This document shows positions 7,637 through 16,041 of a stretch of DNA of 64,000 nucleotides, piece after piece. Position 1 is the first letter of the stretch, and every line of letters starts with the position of its first letter. This stretch comes from Streptomyces coacervatus (GTDB taxonomy: Bacteria > Actinomycetota > Actinomycetes > Streptomycetales > Streptomycetaceae): assembly GCF_029223485.1 (NCBI RefSeq), contig NZ_JARHTP010000002.1, forward strand, positions 790,670 through 854,669, in the 5' to 3' direction. The notes beneath the pieces are model-generated. The model searched no databases and was not told the origin of the DNA. It worked only from the letters and a program-made list of their open reading frames with translations. Made by a program: the position numbers and the translations under genes.

Positions 7637-10549
7637 GTGCGGAAACCGTCATTGACCGGGCGCCGCGCGCTGCTCGACGCCGCCCGGGCCGAGTTGGCGG
7701 TCCGTCCCGGAGTGCTCTTGCACGGTCCTGCGGGGATCGGCAAGTCCACACTCCTGGCTGCCCTGTTGGCGTCGTCGGCCGGGCAAGACCGGCCGGGCGG
7801 CACGGTGTTGCACTGCTCGCCCGCGCAGGAGGACGCCCGGCTCCCGTTCGCCGGGCTCGTCGACCTGTTCGCGCGGGTGCCGGAGAGCTGCCTTGAGGCC
7901 CTGGCGCCCCAGCCGCGGGCGGCGCTGAGGGCGGCGTTGCTGCGCGGTCCGGAACCGGTCGGCGGCCAGGCCCGTCTCGCGGTGCGCGTCGCCGTTCTCG
8001 AAGCGCTGCACATCCTCGCCGCCACCGGCCCCGTCCTGCTGGCCGTCGACGACCTGCAGTGGCTCGACGAGCCGAGCGCCGAGGTACTCGCCTTCGCCGT
8101 ACGACGGGTCGGGGGCCTCGACATCCGGGTGGTGGCCGCCGAGCGGGTGGCCGAGGGCGAGCAGCCCGGACGGCTGCGCTGCTGCCCGCCGGGCACCGTC
8201 GAGCTCGCGGTGCCGCCCATGGCGGACGGCGAGGTGGCCCACCTCGTGCGCACGGCCATCGGTGCCGATCCGCCTCCGGCGGTACTGCGGGCGATCCAGC
8301 AAACCGCCGCCGGAAACCCGTCGTACGCACTGGAGTTGGGGCGGGCGGCCCCGCGCGAGGCAGGGTCCGTCGGCTTCGGCCTGGCCCTACCCGTACCCCC
8401 GAGACTGCGCACTCTGCTGCTGGGCCAGGTGCGTGCGCTGCCGGACGCAGCGCGGCACACCCTCCTCGTCGCCGGCACCGCCGCCCGCCCCAGTCTCACC
8501 GTGCTGCGTGCCGCCGGGCTCCCCGACCCCGCCGCGGACCTGGCGGAGGCCGAGCGGCTCGGTGTCGCGACCACCGACGCCGACGGAACCGTACATTTCG
8601 CTCATCCGCTGATCCGGGCCGCCGTCTGTGCCGACGCCGCCGAGTACAGCCGCCGGCAGGCGCACGCCCTGCTGGCCCGCGCGGTCACCGAGCCCGTGGA
8701 GCAGGCCCGCCACCTGGCCCTCGCGCACCCGTACGAGGACGAGGCCACCGCTCGCACGCTGCTGTCCGCCGCGGAGTCCGCCCGCCGCGACGGCGCACCC
8801 GAGGCCGCCTTCGAACTGGCCGGGCTCGCCGCCCGGCGCACTCCCGGCGGCCGCCCCGCGGACCGCGCCGACCGGCTGCTGGCCGCGGCCGAATACGCCT
8901 GCGACGCTGGGCAGTTGGAGGAGGCGGGGCAGGCGGCCGAGACCGTCCTCGCCGGGGCGGGCTCGGCACGGCAGCGGGTGCGGGCCCGGCTGATCCTGCT
9001 GCGCAACGCCGGGCAGGCACTGGGCGCAGCCCGTGACCTGATCGAGGAAGGCCTGCGCGACGCGGACGGTGACCCGGAGGCCGAGGCCTGGCTGCACCAC
9101 TGGGCGGCCGTACGCGGCCTGCTGTGCGGGGAGTTGGCCGACGCGGCCCGGCACGCCCGGCACGCTGCGCGACAGGCGGAGCGGGCGGGCGATACGGACA
9201 CCCGGATCGGGGCGCTCGCCACTCTCGCCCGGGTGCGGTCCCTCACCGGGGAACCGGTCGCCGCCGGCGCCGCGCTCGACGAGGCGCTCGCGCTGGTCGG
9301 CGGCGCCGGCGCGGGCCCGGAGAGCTGGGGGCTGATCCGGATGCGGGCCATCCTCGCCCTGGACTCCGACCAGGTCACCGAGGCCGGGCAGCAGGTCGGC
9401 GAACTCCTCGCGGACATCGGCGAGTTCGCCGGGGTCGAGGAGGTCATGGCGACCTTGGTGGCACTGACCCGTATCCAGGTGCGCGCCGGGGACTGCCGGG
9501 AAGCGCTGCGCACCGCGGCCCGCTGCTCGCGCGCCCTGGCCGAGACGGGCGTACAGGCGGCTCCGGCGCTGTATGCGGCGGCGCTCGCGGCGACCGCGGG
9601 TGGCACCGCCGACGAGGCCCGGCGGCTGGCCGGGCAGGCGGTAAGGGCCTCGGAGGCGGACGGCGACCGGTTGTTCCTGCTGCGCGCGCTGGCGGTGCTC
9701 GGGCAGGCCGAGCTGCTCGGCGGCGACCCGCGGGGAGCGGCGGCCGCGGTCGAGGCGCTGCACCGCGTCAAGGAGCTCGGCGAGGCGATGTGCGCCGCCG
9801 ATCCGCCATTGCTGCACTGGTACGGCGACCTGGCCGAAGCCCTGGTGATCCTGGGCGAGACGGATGCCGCCGGGGCGGTGCTCGGCGAGGCCCGCACCCG
9901 GCTGTCGGGCGATACGCCCGGGAGCGTACTGGCGGCTCTGGATAGGGCCGAGGGGTTGCGTGAGGCGGGGCTCGGCCGGGCGAAGGAAGGGGCGGTACGG
10001 CTGCGTGCCGCGGTGGACCGCCTGCGCCAACTCCCCTTGCCCGTGGAGCTGATCCGCACCCTGATCGCCCTCGGCGCGGTCGAGCGCCGCTCACGCCGCA
10101 GGACCGCGGCACGAGCGGCCCTCGGCGAGGCGCTGCAGACCGCGACACGGATCGGCGCCGCACCGCTGGCGGCGCGGGCCGGGGACGAGCTGGCGCGGCT
10201 CGAAGCCGGGGACCGCAGCGGTGAGGCGGGCGCCGGCAGACCCGAACTCACCCCCACGGAAGCCAGGATCGCCGAACTGGTCGGCGGCGGGGCCACCAAC
10301 CGGGAAGTCGCAGCGGAGCTCTTCATCAGCGTCAAAACGGTGGAGGGTGCCCTGTCACGCGTCTACCGCAAGGTCGGTGTCCGCTCGCGCACCGCGCTCG
10401 CCCATGCGATGGCGGTCGCCGTCATCGCATCCGGGGCGGCGGCCGTAAATCCCGGCGACGACGACCAAGTCAGGCCCACAGCACAGGCAGTGACGGTCAG
10501 TCAGCCCAGCCGGGTCCGGACTGCCCGCACGCTCGACACGCGTCGCTGA
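7637..10549 (+). CDS. Large ATP-binding LuxR-family transcriptional regulator (LAL type)
   Basis: 970 residues. The N-terminal AAA-like ATPase has Walker A (GPAGIGKST, about residues 30-38) and Walker B (VLLAVDDLQW). A long alanine- and leucine-rich helical region of TPR character follows. The C-terminus carries a LuxR helix-turn-helix (ELTPTEARIAELVGGGATNR... ISVKTVEGALSRVYRKVGV, about 870-930). Such LAL regulators are usually activators of nearby pathways. The GTG at 7637 is preferred because GRR..LL...RAEL is the family's usual opening; the ATG at 7583 would add an Arg/Cys-rich stretch that does not look coding. Confidence 0.88.
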   Translation: MRKPSLTGRRALLDAARAELAVRPGVLLHGPAGIGKSTLLAALLASSAGQDRPGGTVLHCSPAQEDARLPFAGLVDLFARVPESCLEALAPQPRAALRAALLRGPEPVGGQARLAVRVAVLEALHILAATGPVLLAVDDLQWLDEPSAEVLAFAVRRVGGLDIRVVAAERVAEGEQPGRLRCCPPGTVELAVPPMADGEVAHLVRTAIGADPPPAVLRAIQQTAAGNPSYALELGRAAPREAGSVGFGLALPVPPRLRTLLLGQVRALPDAARHTLLVAGTAARPSLTVLRAAGLPDPAADLAEAERLGVATTDADGTVHFAHPLIRAAVCADAAEYSRRQAHALLARAVTEPVEQARHLALAHPYEDEATARTLLSAAESARRDGAPEAAFELAGLAARRTPGGRPADRADRLLAAAEYACDAGQLEEAGQAAETVLAGAGSARQRVRARLILLRNAGQALGAARDLIEEGLRDADGDPEAEAWLHHWAAVRGLLCGELADAARHARHAARQAERAGDTDTRIGALATLARVRSLTGEPVAAGAALDEALALVGGAGAGPESWGLIRMRAILALDSDQVTEAGQQVGELLADIGEFAGVEEVMATLVALTRIQVRAGDCREALRTAARCSRALAETGVQAAPALYAAALAATAGGTADEARRLAGQAVRASEADGDRLFLLRALAVLGQAELLGGDPRGAAAAVEALHRVKELGEAMCAADPPLLHWYGDLAEALVILGETDAAGAVLGEARTRLSGDTPGSVLAALDRAEGLREAGLGRAKEGAVRLRAAVDRLRQLPLPVELIRTLIALGAVERRSRRRTAARAALGEALQTATRIGAAPLAARAGDELARLEAGDRSGEAGAGRPELTPTEARIAELVGGGATNREVAAELFISVKTVEGALSRVYRKVGVRSRTALAHAMAVAVIASGAAAVNPGDDDQVRPTAQAVTVSQPSRVRTARTLDTRR

Positions 10550-10554
10550 CGTAT

Positions 10555-10621
10555 CACGTGCCGCTGACGTGACCGCTGACGCGACATCCGCCGTTCACGT
10601 GACATCAGTTGTTAACACGTG
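10555..10621. promoter_or_regulatory. Three CACGTG palindromes upstream of the sedolisin gene
   Basis: The 6-bp palindrome cacgtg occurs at 10555-10560, 10596-10601 and 10616-10621, interleaved with ctgacgtgac-like repeats. Three copies in 67 bp are more than this composition would give by chance. They lie 115-180 bp before the protease start and could bind a regulator. This is an inference from repetition only. Confidence 0.4.
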
Positions 10622-10634
10622 AAGCAAGGGTTCC

Positions 10635-10648
10635 CCCGCTTATGCGGG
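10635..10648 (+). terminator. Small hairpin between the LuxR-type gene and the sedolisin gene
   Basis: A 5-bp stem cccgc/gcggg with a ttat loop lies 85 bp after the regulator's stop codon. It could end the upstream transcript, or form part of the sedolisin leader. The stem is weak evidence on its own. Confidence 0.3.
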
Positions 10649-10735
10649 TGGGGCTGATGTTCCTACGTTGAAGCCGTTCCGTTCCGTTCGGTTCCGCTTC
10701 CGGGACACCACCCCCCACTCCTCCGGAGGACCTCA

Positions 10736-12364
10736 GTGAAGTCACGCCTGAAACTGCTCGGTCTGGTCACCGTGCCGGCCCTGCTCGCCGCCGCCGTTCC
10801 CGCCGCGTACGCCGCCGGCACCGCCCAGCCGCACGCAACTCGCGCCGCCATCACCGGAGATGTCCTCAAGGGCCTGAACAAGAACGCGACCCGCACCGGC
10901 ACCGTCGCCGCCGGGAAGCGGATATCGGTGGCGATCAGCCTGACTCCGAGAGACGACAAGGCACTCGACACCTTCGTCGCCAAGGTCAGCAACCCGCGGT
11001 CGAGTTCCTACGGCCACTATCTGACGAAGCGCCAGTTCGCGGCCCGCTTCGGCCGGACCGACGCAGAGGTCAAGCAGCTCAAGGACTACCTGCGGGCGCA
11101 GGGGCTCACCATCGGCAAGGTCCACTCGGGCAACCTGCTGGTCGACGCCAGCGGCACCGCCGCCCAGCTGCAGAAGGCGTTCGGCACCAAGCTGTCGACC
11201 TTCAAGGACACGGCGTCGGGCCGCTCGTTCTACGCCAACGAGGCCGCGCCGACCCTGCCGGCCTCCGTCGCCTCCCTCGTCAGCGACGTGGCCGGCCTCA
11301 ACAACCGCCTCACCCTGCACCACCAGGCGCCCTCCACCGTCAACCCGCACAACGGCCCTGGCGGCGGCTACACCCCGGCCCAGCTCAAGGGCGGCTACAA
11401 CGTCTCCGGCACGTACACCGGCAGCGGCCAGAAGATCGCGCTGCTGGAGTTCGACGGCTTCCAGCAGTCCAACATCACGACATACGACAACAACTACAGC
11501 CTGGGCTCCCCCACCCCGACCGTGTCCAAGGTCGACGGCGGCTCCGGCGCGCTCGGTGACGGACAGGTCGAGGTCGAGCTGGACATCGAGGTCCTGCACG
11601 CGATCGCCCCCACGGCGAACGTCACCGTCTTCGAGGGCCCCAACTCCGACGCGGGCGAGGTCGACACCTACCAGGCCATCGTCGACAGCGGCATCCCGAC
11701 CACCTCGATCAGCTGGGGCGCCGCCGAGAGCGCCCGCACCACCTCCGGCATCAACGCCGTGGACGCGGTCTTCAAGGCGGGCGCCGCCGAGGGCCTCGGC
11801 TTCTACGCGGCCTCCGGCGACGACGGCTCCGACGACGCGGGCGACGGCGGCACCTCCGTCGACTACCCGGCCAGCGACCCGTACGTCACCGGTGTCGGCG
11901 GCACCAAGCTGACGGTCACCTCGTCCAACGCCTTCAGCAAGGAGGTGGCCTGGTCCGGCGGCGGTGGCGGCAAGTCCTCCGTCTTCAAGATCCCGAGCTG
12001 GCAGACGGCCGTCCAGAAGAGCGCGGGCGGCGGCTTCCGCCAGGTCCCGGACGTCTCGGCGCACGCCAACCCCAGCCCCGGCGTCTCGATCTACTCGCAG
12101 GGCTCCTGGTCCTCGGTGGGCGGCACCAGCGCGGCGGCGCCCGAGTGGGCGGCGTTCGCGGCCCTGTACAACCAGCAGGCCGCGGCGGCCGGCAAGGCCA
12201 ACCTCGGCTTCGCCAACCCCGCCCTCTACACGGCGAGCGGCACCGGCTTCCACGACATCACCAGCGGCAGCAACGGCGCCTACTCCGCGGCCACCGGCTG
12301 GGACTTCACCACGGGCTGGGGCTCGTACAACGCGGCGACCCTGGCGAGCAAGCTGCTCGGCTGA
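10736..12364 (+). CDS. Secreted sedolisin (S53) serine-carboxyl peptidase with activation domain
   Basis: 542 residues. A signal peptide (VKSRLKLLGLVTVPALLAAAVPAAYA) leads into a pro-kumamolisin activation domain at about 50-195 (SSSYGHYLTKRQFAARFG). The catalytic domain has the E-x3-D pair Glu279/Asp283 (EVELD), the SGDDGS segment and the nucleophile Ser465 in GGTSAAAPEWA. The calcium-binding end (DITSG...GWDFTTGWGS) is intact. It should be a self-activating acid-tolerant extracellular endopeptidase. The GTG start follows an ideal ggagga ribosome-binding site. A strong hairpin lies downstream. Confidence 0.95.
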   Translation: MKSRLKLLGLVTVPALLAAAVPAAYAAGTAQPHATRAAITGDVLKGLNKNATRTGTVAAGKRISVAISLTPRDDKALDTFVAKVSNPRSSSYGHYLTKRQFAARFGRTDAEVKQLKDYLRAQGLTIGKVHSGNLLVDASGTAAQLQKAFGTKLSTFKDTASGRSFYANEAAPTLPASVASLVSDVAGLNNRLTLHHQAPSTVNPHNGPGGGYTPAQLKGGYNVSGTYTGSGQKIALLEFDGFQQSNITTYDNNYSLGSPTPTVSKVDGGSGALGDGQVEVELDIEVLHAIAPTANVTVFEGPNSDAGEVDTYQAIVDSGIPTTSISWGAAESARTTSGINAVDAVFKAGAAEGLGFYAASGDDGSDDAGDGGTSVDYPASDPYVTGVGGTKLTVTSSNAFSKEVAWSGGGGGKSSVFKIPSWQTAVQKSAGGGFRQVPDVSAHANPSPGVSIYSQGSWSSVGGTSAAAPEWAAFAALYNQQAAAAGKANLGFANPALYTASGTGFHDITSGSNGAYSAATGWDFTTGWGSYNAATLASKLLG

Positions 12365-12393
12365 CCGTCGGTCGCTGAAAACTGACGAACAAG

Positions 12394-12423
12394 GCGCGGG
12401 CCGGGATCACTTCCGGCCCGCGC
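12394..12423. terminator. 11-bp GC hairpin terminator between convergent genes
   Basis: gcgcgggccgg at 12394-12404 pairs perfectly with ccggcccgcgc at 12413-12423 across an 8-nt loop. It lies 30 bp after the sedolisin stop and 43 bp before the end of the convergent MerB-like gene, so it can terminate both transcripts. Confidence 0.8.
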
Positions 12424-12465
12424 TTCGGTGTGCCGGTTCCTGGCCGGGACGGACGGTCCGGGACT

Positions 12466-13071
12466 TCAGTCGGGCAGTCCCCAGAATGATCCGTGCAGCC
12501 CGACCTCGGCGAAATAGGCGCCGGCGGCGACCGGGTCGCGGTGGGTGTAGCCGGGTTCCAGGCGTCCGGTGTACCAGTCGCGGGCGAGGCACCACAGGGT
12601 GGGCAGGTCCATGACGTAGCCGCGCTGCTGGCCCGTCCGCTGCAGCCAGGTGTCGACGCAGCCGGTGGAGCAGAACAGGCGCTGGTTGCCGTATGTGTGC
12701 ACGACATCGTCCCAGGCCCGGTGCATGGGGGTGAGGAAATGGGCCACCTGGTCGCCGGGCGGGGGTGCGTCCCGGCCGACCACCCAGGCGTGCGGGGTGT
12801 CGCAGGCCGGACAGCGGGTGGCGACCAGGACGTCGGGCTCGGCGTGGAGCAGGTAGGGGATGGCGAACGAGTCCCAGCCGCAGCCGCCCCACCACAGCGT
12901 GTGCGTCCCCATGACGGAGAAGCCGAGCGGCACGGACGTGAAGGGGTGGGCCATCACGACGTGGTCGTTGTCCTGCGGGTCCAGGACCACGTCATGGCTT
13001 GCGTGAAGGGTGCGCAGCTCCTGACGTACCTGGTCCGGGGCGAGTGCGGTGAGGGCGGCGAGTTCCGGCAC
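12466..13071 (-). CDS. Alkylmercury lyase (MerB)-like protein, probably missing its normal start
   Basis: 201 residues from the first available GTG. The MerB-type core is visible: Cys64-x-x-Asp67 in GGCGWDSFAIP (equivalent to the catalytic Cys-x-x-Asp pair of MerB), a PF.SVPLGFSV strand, CPAC at 87-90, and a late FCSTGC (Cys134/Cys138) that may supply the second catalytic cysteine. The frame stays coding-like for about 25 codons upstream (RRAVYRGFARSGRAPG), resembling the family's N-terminal winged-helix part, but contains no ATG, GTG or TTG before a stop. The gene may therefore be 5'-truncated. No merA, merR or mer transport gene is nearby, so the substrate is uncertain. Confidence 0.72.
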   Translation of the reverse strand: MPELAALTALAPDQVRQELRTLHASHDVVLDPQDNDHVVMAHPFTSVPLGFSVMGTHTLWWGGCGWDSFAIPYLLHAEPDVLVATRCPACDTPHAWVVGRDAPPPGDQVAHFLTPMHRAWDDVVHTYGNQRLFCSTGCVDTWLQRTGQQRGYVMDLPTLWCLARDWYTGRLEPGYTHRDPVAAGAYFAEVGLHGSFWGLPD

Positions 13072-13168
13072 GCCCGGTGCGCGACCGCTGCGGGCGAATC
13101 CGCGGTAGACGGCCCGGCGGACCCGCTCCGTCCCGTTCTGCGTTCCGTGCAGGCTCGTCGGGGCACAC

Positions 13169-13923
13169 GCCCGCTTCGAGCACTACGCCTATCCGATGCA
13201 CGCCCACGACACGTACTCCTTCGGAGTCACCGACGACGGCGCCCAGTCGTTCGTGTGCCGAGGAGAGCGGCACGTCAGCGCGGCCGGCCTGGTCATGGCG
13301 TTCAATCCGGACGAGCCGCACGACGGACGCTCGGCCGTCCACCACGGATACCGCTACCGGATGCTGCACCTCGGCGAGGATCTGGTCCGGGATGTCCTGG
13401 ACGACGCGGCTCCCCGCAGCGCCGGGCTGCCGCTCTTCGACACCCCGGTGGTGGACGACCCGGCCCTGGCCCGAGCCGTGGCACGCCTCCACACCGCGGC
13501 CGTCGCGAACGCGCCCCGCCTGGCCGTCGAGGAACGCCTCACCGCCGCCCTACTGGCCCTGTCGCGCAGCGCCGCCACCCGTCCGGCTCGTCTGCCGGAC
13601 CCGCAGGGCCGGGTGGACCTGGCCGCCATGGGCGGGCGCGCGGTCTGCTGCGGCAGCGATTCGCCGAGAACATCACCGCCGACGATCTGGCCCGGGCGGC
13701 CGGCTGCAGTCGCTTCGCGCTGTACCGGGGATTCCGTGCGGCGTACGGCTTCGCGCCCAGTGACTACCAACGCGATCTGCGGTTGCGCCGAGCCCGTGCG
13801 CTCCTGGCCGGGGGCTCGGCACCGTCGACGACGGCCGCCGAGGCAGGCTTCGCGGACCAGGCCCATCTCACCCGATGGTTCACCCGCACCTACGGCGTCA
13901 CCCCGGCCGCCTATCGCGCGGGC
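13169..13923 (+). pseudogene. Broken AraC-family transcriptional regulator
   Basis: The N-terminal sensing domain is clear (ARFEHYAYPMHAHDTYSFG, then FNPDEPHDGR), but there is no start codon before it; the first ATG lies inside the conserved region at 13196. At about 13635-13645, after RVDLAAMGG, the frame changes by one base. The DNA-binding half continues in another frame as NITADDLARAAGCSRFALYR, ADQAHLTRWFTRTYGVTPAAY. A one-base loss in a G/C run explains this. The coding end runs into the convergent glyoxalase gene. With a lost start and a frameshift it is most likely a pseudogene; a sequencing error could explain only the frameshift. Confidence 0.75.
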
Positions 13924-14636
13924 GTCAACACACAGAACTCGTTGCCGTCGGGATCGGCCATCTCCACCCGACCGGCCTCGTCCGGACCGGTGTCGACGAG
14001 GGTCGCCCCGAGGGAGACGAGACGGTCGACCTCCGTTTTCTGATCGCCGTCGGCAGGTGGGGCGAGGTCGAAACGCAGCCGGTTCCTCCCGGTCTTCGGC
14101 GCCACCGGCGGACCACCCCAGGTGATCTTCGGACCGCCGTGCGGTGAACGGATCGCGGTCTCCTGGTCCTGGTCCCAGACCAACGGAAACCCCAGCGCTT
14201 CGTTCCAGAAATAGCCGACTTGCTGCGAACCGTCGCAGGCCAGCGCCCCGATGAAGCCACAGTCGGCGAGGAATGTGTTACCCGGCTCGATGACGCAGAA
14301 CTCGTTGCCCTCGGGGTCGGCCAGCACCACATGACTTTCCTCCGGGCGCTGGCCGACGTCGATGTGCCGTCCGCCGAGTTCCAGCGCCCTGGCCACCGTC
14401 TGCCGCTGGCCTTCCAGGGATGTGCTCGTCAGATCGAAATGCATCCGATTCTGGCCGGCCTTCTGCTGCTGGGTCGGAGCGAAACGGATGCGGAACCCGG
14501 TGTCGTCACCGGGCAGAAGCGCGACGCCGTCGTGCGGATCGTCGGCCGTCTCCCACCCCAGGAGCCCGGACCAGAACTCCCCAAGACGCAGCGGGTGATT
14601 CGCATCGAAGCAGAGCGCGAACAGTCGACAAGCCAT
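13911..14636 (-). CDS. Two-domain glyoxalase/VOC superfamily protein
   Basis: 241 residues with two tandem VOC (glyoxalase-like) domains of about 115 residues each. Each ends with the same motif: VLADPEGNEFCVIEP near residue 130 and MADPDGNEFCVLTPA at the C-terminus. The N-terminal CRLFALCFDANHPLRLGEFW is typical of the Glyoxalase_6 group. Such proteins bind small molecules or metals, in resistance, isomerase or dioxygenase roles; the ligand is unknown. The ATG at 14636 is chosen because it opens the first domain directly and follows a purine-rich stretch. Its last bases overlap the end of the broken AraC gene. Confidence 0.85.
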   Translation of the reverse strand: MACRLFALCFDANHPLRLGEFWSGLLGWETADDPHDGVALLPGDDTGFRIRFAPTQQQKAGQNRMHFDLTSTSLEGQRQTVARALELGGRHIDVGQRPEESHVVLADPEGNEFCVIEPGNTFLADCGFIGALACDGSQQVGYFWNEALGFPLVWDQDQETAIRSPHGGPKITWGGPPVAPKTGRNRLRFDLAPPADGDQKTEVDRLVSLGATLVDTGPDEAGRVEMADPDGNEFCVLTPAR

Positions 14637-14775
14637 TCCCCGCGCATCTCCGATCCGTCCGCCGTTGACCGCTGTCGGCAGGGCGCCACAGCCGTCCTTC
14701 GCACGGAACCATAGGGGCAAGTCGGCCCATCCGCACCCGAGTTGTTCGACGGCCGCCGGAACCCTGCAGGATGCT

Positions 14776-15936
14776 TCACTTGGTGACCGAGTAGGAGTGG
14801 GCGCCGGTGCCGGCCAGCGCGCCGCCGTCGACGATCAGGTACTCGTCCCGGATCGGCCGCCCGGCCAGCCATGCCTCCAGGATCTCCCGGGTGCCGGCCG
14901 CATAGCGGGCCTGCGCGGAGAGGCAGGAGCCGGAAATGTGCGGGGTCATGCCGTGGTGCGGCATGGTGCGCCAGGGGTGGTCGGCGGGGGCCGGCTGTGG
15001 GTACCAGACGTCACCCGCGTACCCCGCCAACTGCCCGCTGCACAGGGCACGTTCGACGGCATCCCCGTCGACGATCTTCGCCCGGGCGGTGTTGATGAGG
15101 TAGGCGCCCCGCTTCATCGTGGCGAGGAGTTCGTCGCCGAACAGGCCCTCGGTCTCCGGGTGGAGGGGCGCGTTGACGGTGACGACGTCGCAGTGCGGGA
15201 CCATCTCGGCGGCCGAGGCGTGGAAGACCAGCCCCAGCTCGCGCTCGACCGCCTCGGGCAGCCGGTGGCGGTCGGTGTAGTGCAGCTTCACGTCGAAGGG
15301 CGCGAGCCGACGCAGTACGGCGAGGCCGATGCGCCCGGCGGCGACCGTGCCGACGTGCATGCCCTCCAGGTCGTACGAACGGGCCACGCAGTCCCCGATG
15401 TTCCAGCCGCCGTCCAGGACGACCTGGTGGGAGGGCAGGTAGTTGCGCACCAGGGACAGCGTCATCATCACCACGTGCTCGGCGACGCTGATGCTGTTGC
15501 AGTACGTCACCGCGGCGACCGTCACCCCATGCGCGATCGCCGCGTCGAGGTCGACGTGGTCGGAGCCGATGCCCGCCGTGACGGCGAGCTTGAGGTTCCC
15601 GGCGGCGGCGATCCGCTCCGCGGTCAGGTACGCCGGCCAGAACGGCTGCGAGATCACGACGTCCGCATCGGGCAGCTCACGGTCGAAGACCGAGCCGTCG
15701 CCGTCCTTGTCGGAGGTGACGACCAGGGTGTGCCCGGCCTTCTCCAGGAAGGAACGCAGGCCGAGTTCGCCGGAGACGCTGCCCAGCAGGTGGCCCGGGG
15801 TGAAGTCGATCGCCTCGGGGGTCGGGGCGGTCTGGCCGCCGGGGTAGCGGCCGATGGCGGGGAGGTCGTCACGGGCGTACGTGGTCGGGTATCCGTCGGT
15901 GGGGTCGTCGTACAGAACGCAGAGCACCTTGGCCAT
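14776..15936 (-). CDS. fdh: NAD-dependent formate dehydrogenase
   Basis: 386 residues, very close to the metal-free FDHs of methylotrophs such as Pseudomonas sp. 101. The Rossmann motif GTVAAGRIGLAVLRRLAPFD, the HYTDRHRLPE segment that selects NAD, the QPAPADHPWRTMP stretch and the catalytic GMTPHISG histidine are all present, and the protein ends with the characteristic GGALAGTGAHSYS. It oxidises formate to CO2 with NAD+ in the cytosol, giving NADH and detoxifying formate. The ATG at 15936 (MAKVLCVLYDDP) is the family's normal start. A LysR-type gene lies just upstream on the same strand and probably regulates it. Confidence 0.95.
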   Translation of the reverse strand: MAKVLCVLYDDPTDGYPTTYARDDLPAIGRYPGGQTAPTPEAIDFTPGHLLGSVSGELGLRSFLEKAGHTLVVTSDKDGDGSVFDRELPDADVVISQPFWPAYLTAERIAAAGNLKLAVTAGIGSDHVDLDAAIAHGVTVAAVTYCNSISVAEHVVMMTLSLVRNYLPSHQVVLDGGWNIGDCVARSYDLEGMHVGTVAAGRIGLAVLRRLAPFDVKLHYTDRHRLPEAVERELGLVFHASAAEMVPHCDVVTVNAPLHPETEGLFGDELLATMKRGAYLINTARAKIVDGDAVERALCSGQLAGYAGDVWYPQPAPADHPWRTMPHHGMTPHISGSCLSAQARYAAGTREILEAWLAGRPIRDEYLIVDGGALAGTGAHSYSVTK

Positions 15937-16017
15937 GTCGCGGCTCCTCAACTGGCGTTGCGGGAAGGTGCAGTTCACGATCCTCGCCGCTGTTCGCCCT
16001 GGTCAAAGCGATCCTTG

Positions 16018-16031
16018 CTATGTCCGTATAG
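16018..16031. promoter_or_regulatory. Possible LysR-binding dyad upstream of fdh
   Basis: ctat-N6-atag (16018-16021 and 16028-16031) lies in the 105-bp gap between the LysR-type gene and fdh. LysR proteins bind interrupted T-N11-A dyads of this sort near their targets. The arms are only 4 bp, so the call is weak. Confidence 0.3.
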
Positions 16032-16041
16032 GCGGCGGCTA

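Noticed and set aside
12493..14043. Continuous plus-strand frame of 516 codons through the MerB-like and AraC region
   Set aside because: Only its last third (NITADDLARAAG... onwards) is real AraC sequence. The first two thirds are antisense to the MerB-like gene or out of frame with AraC.
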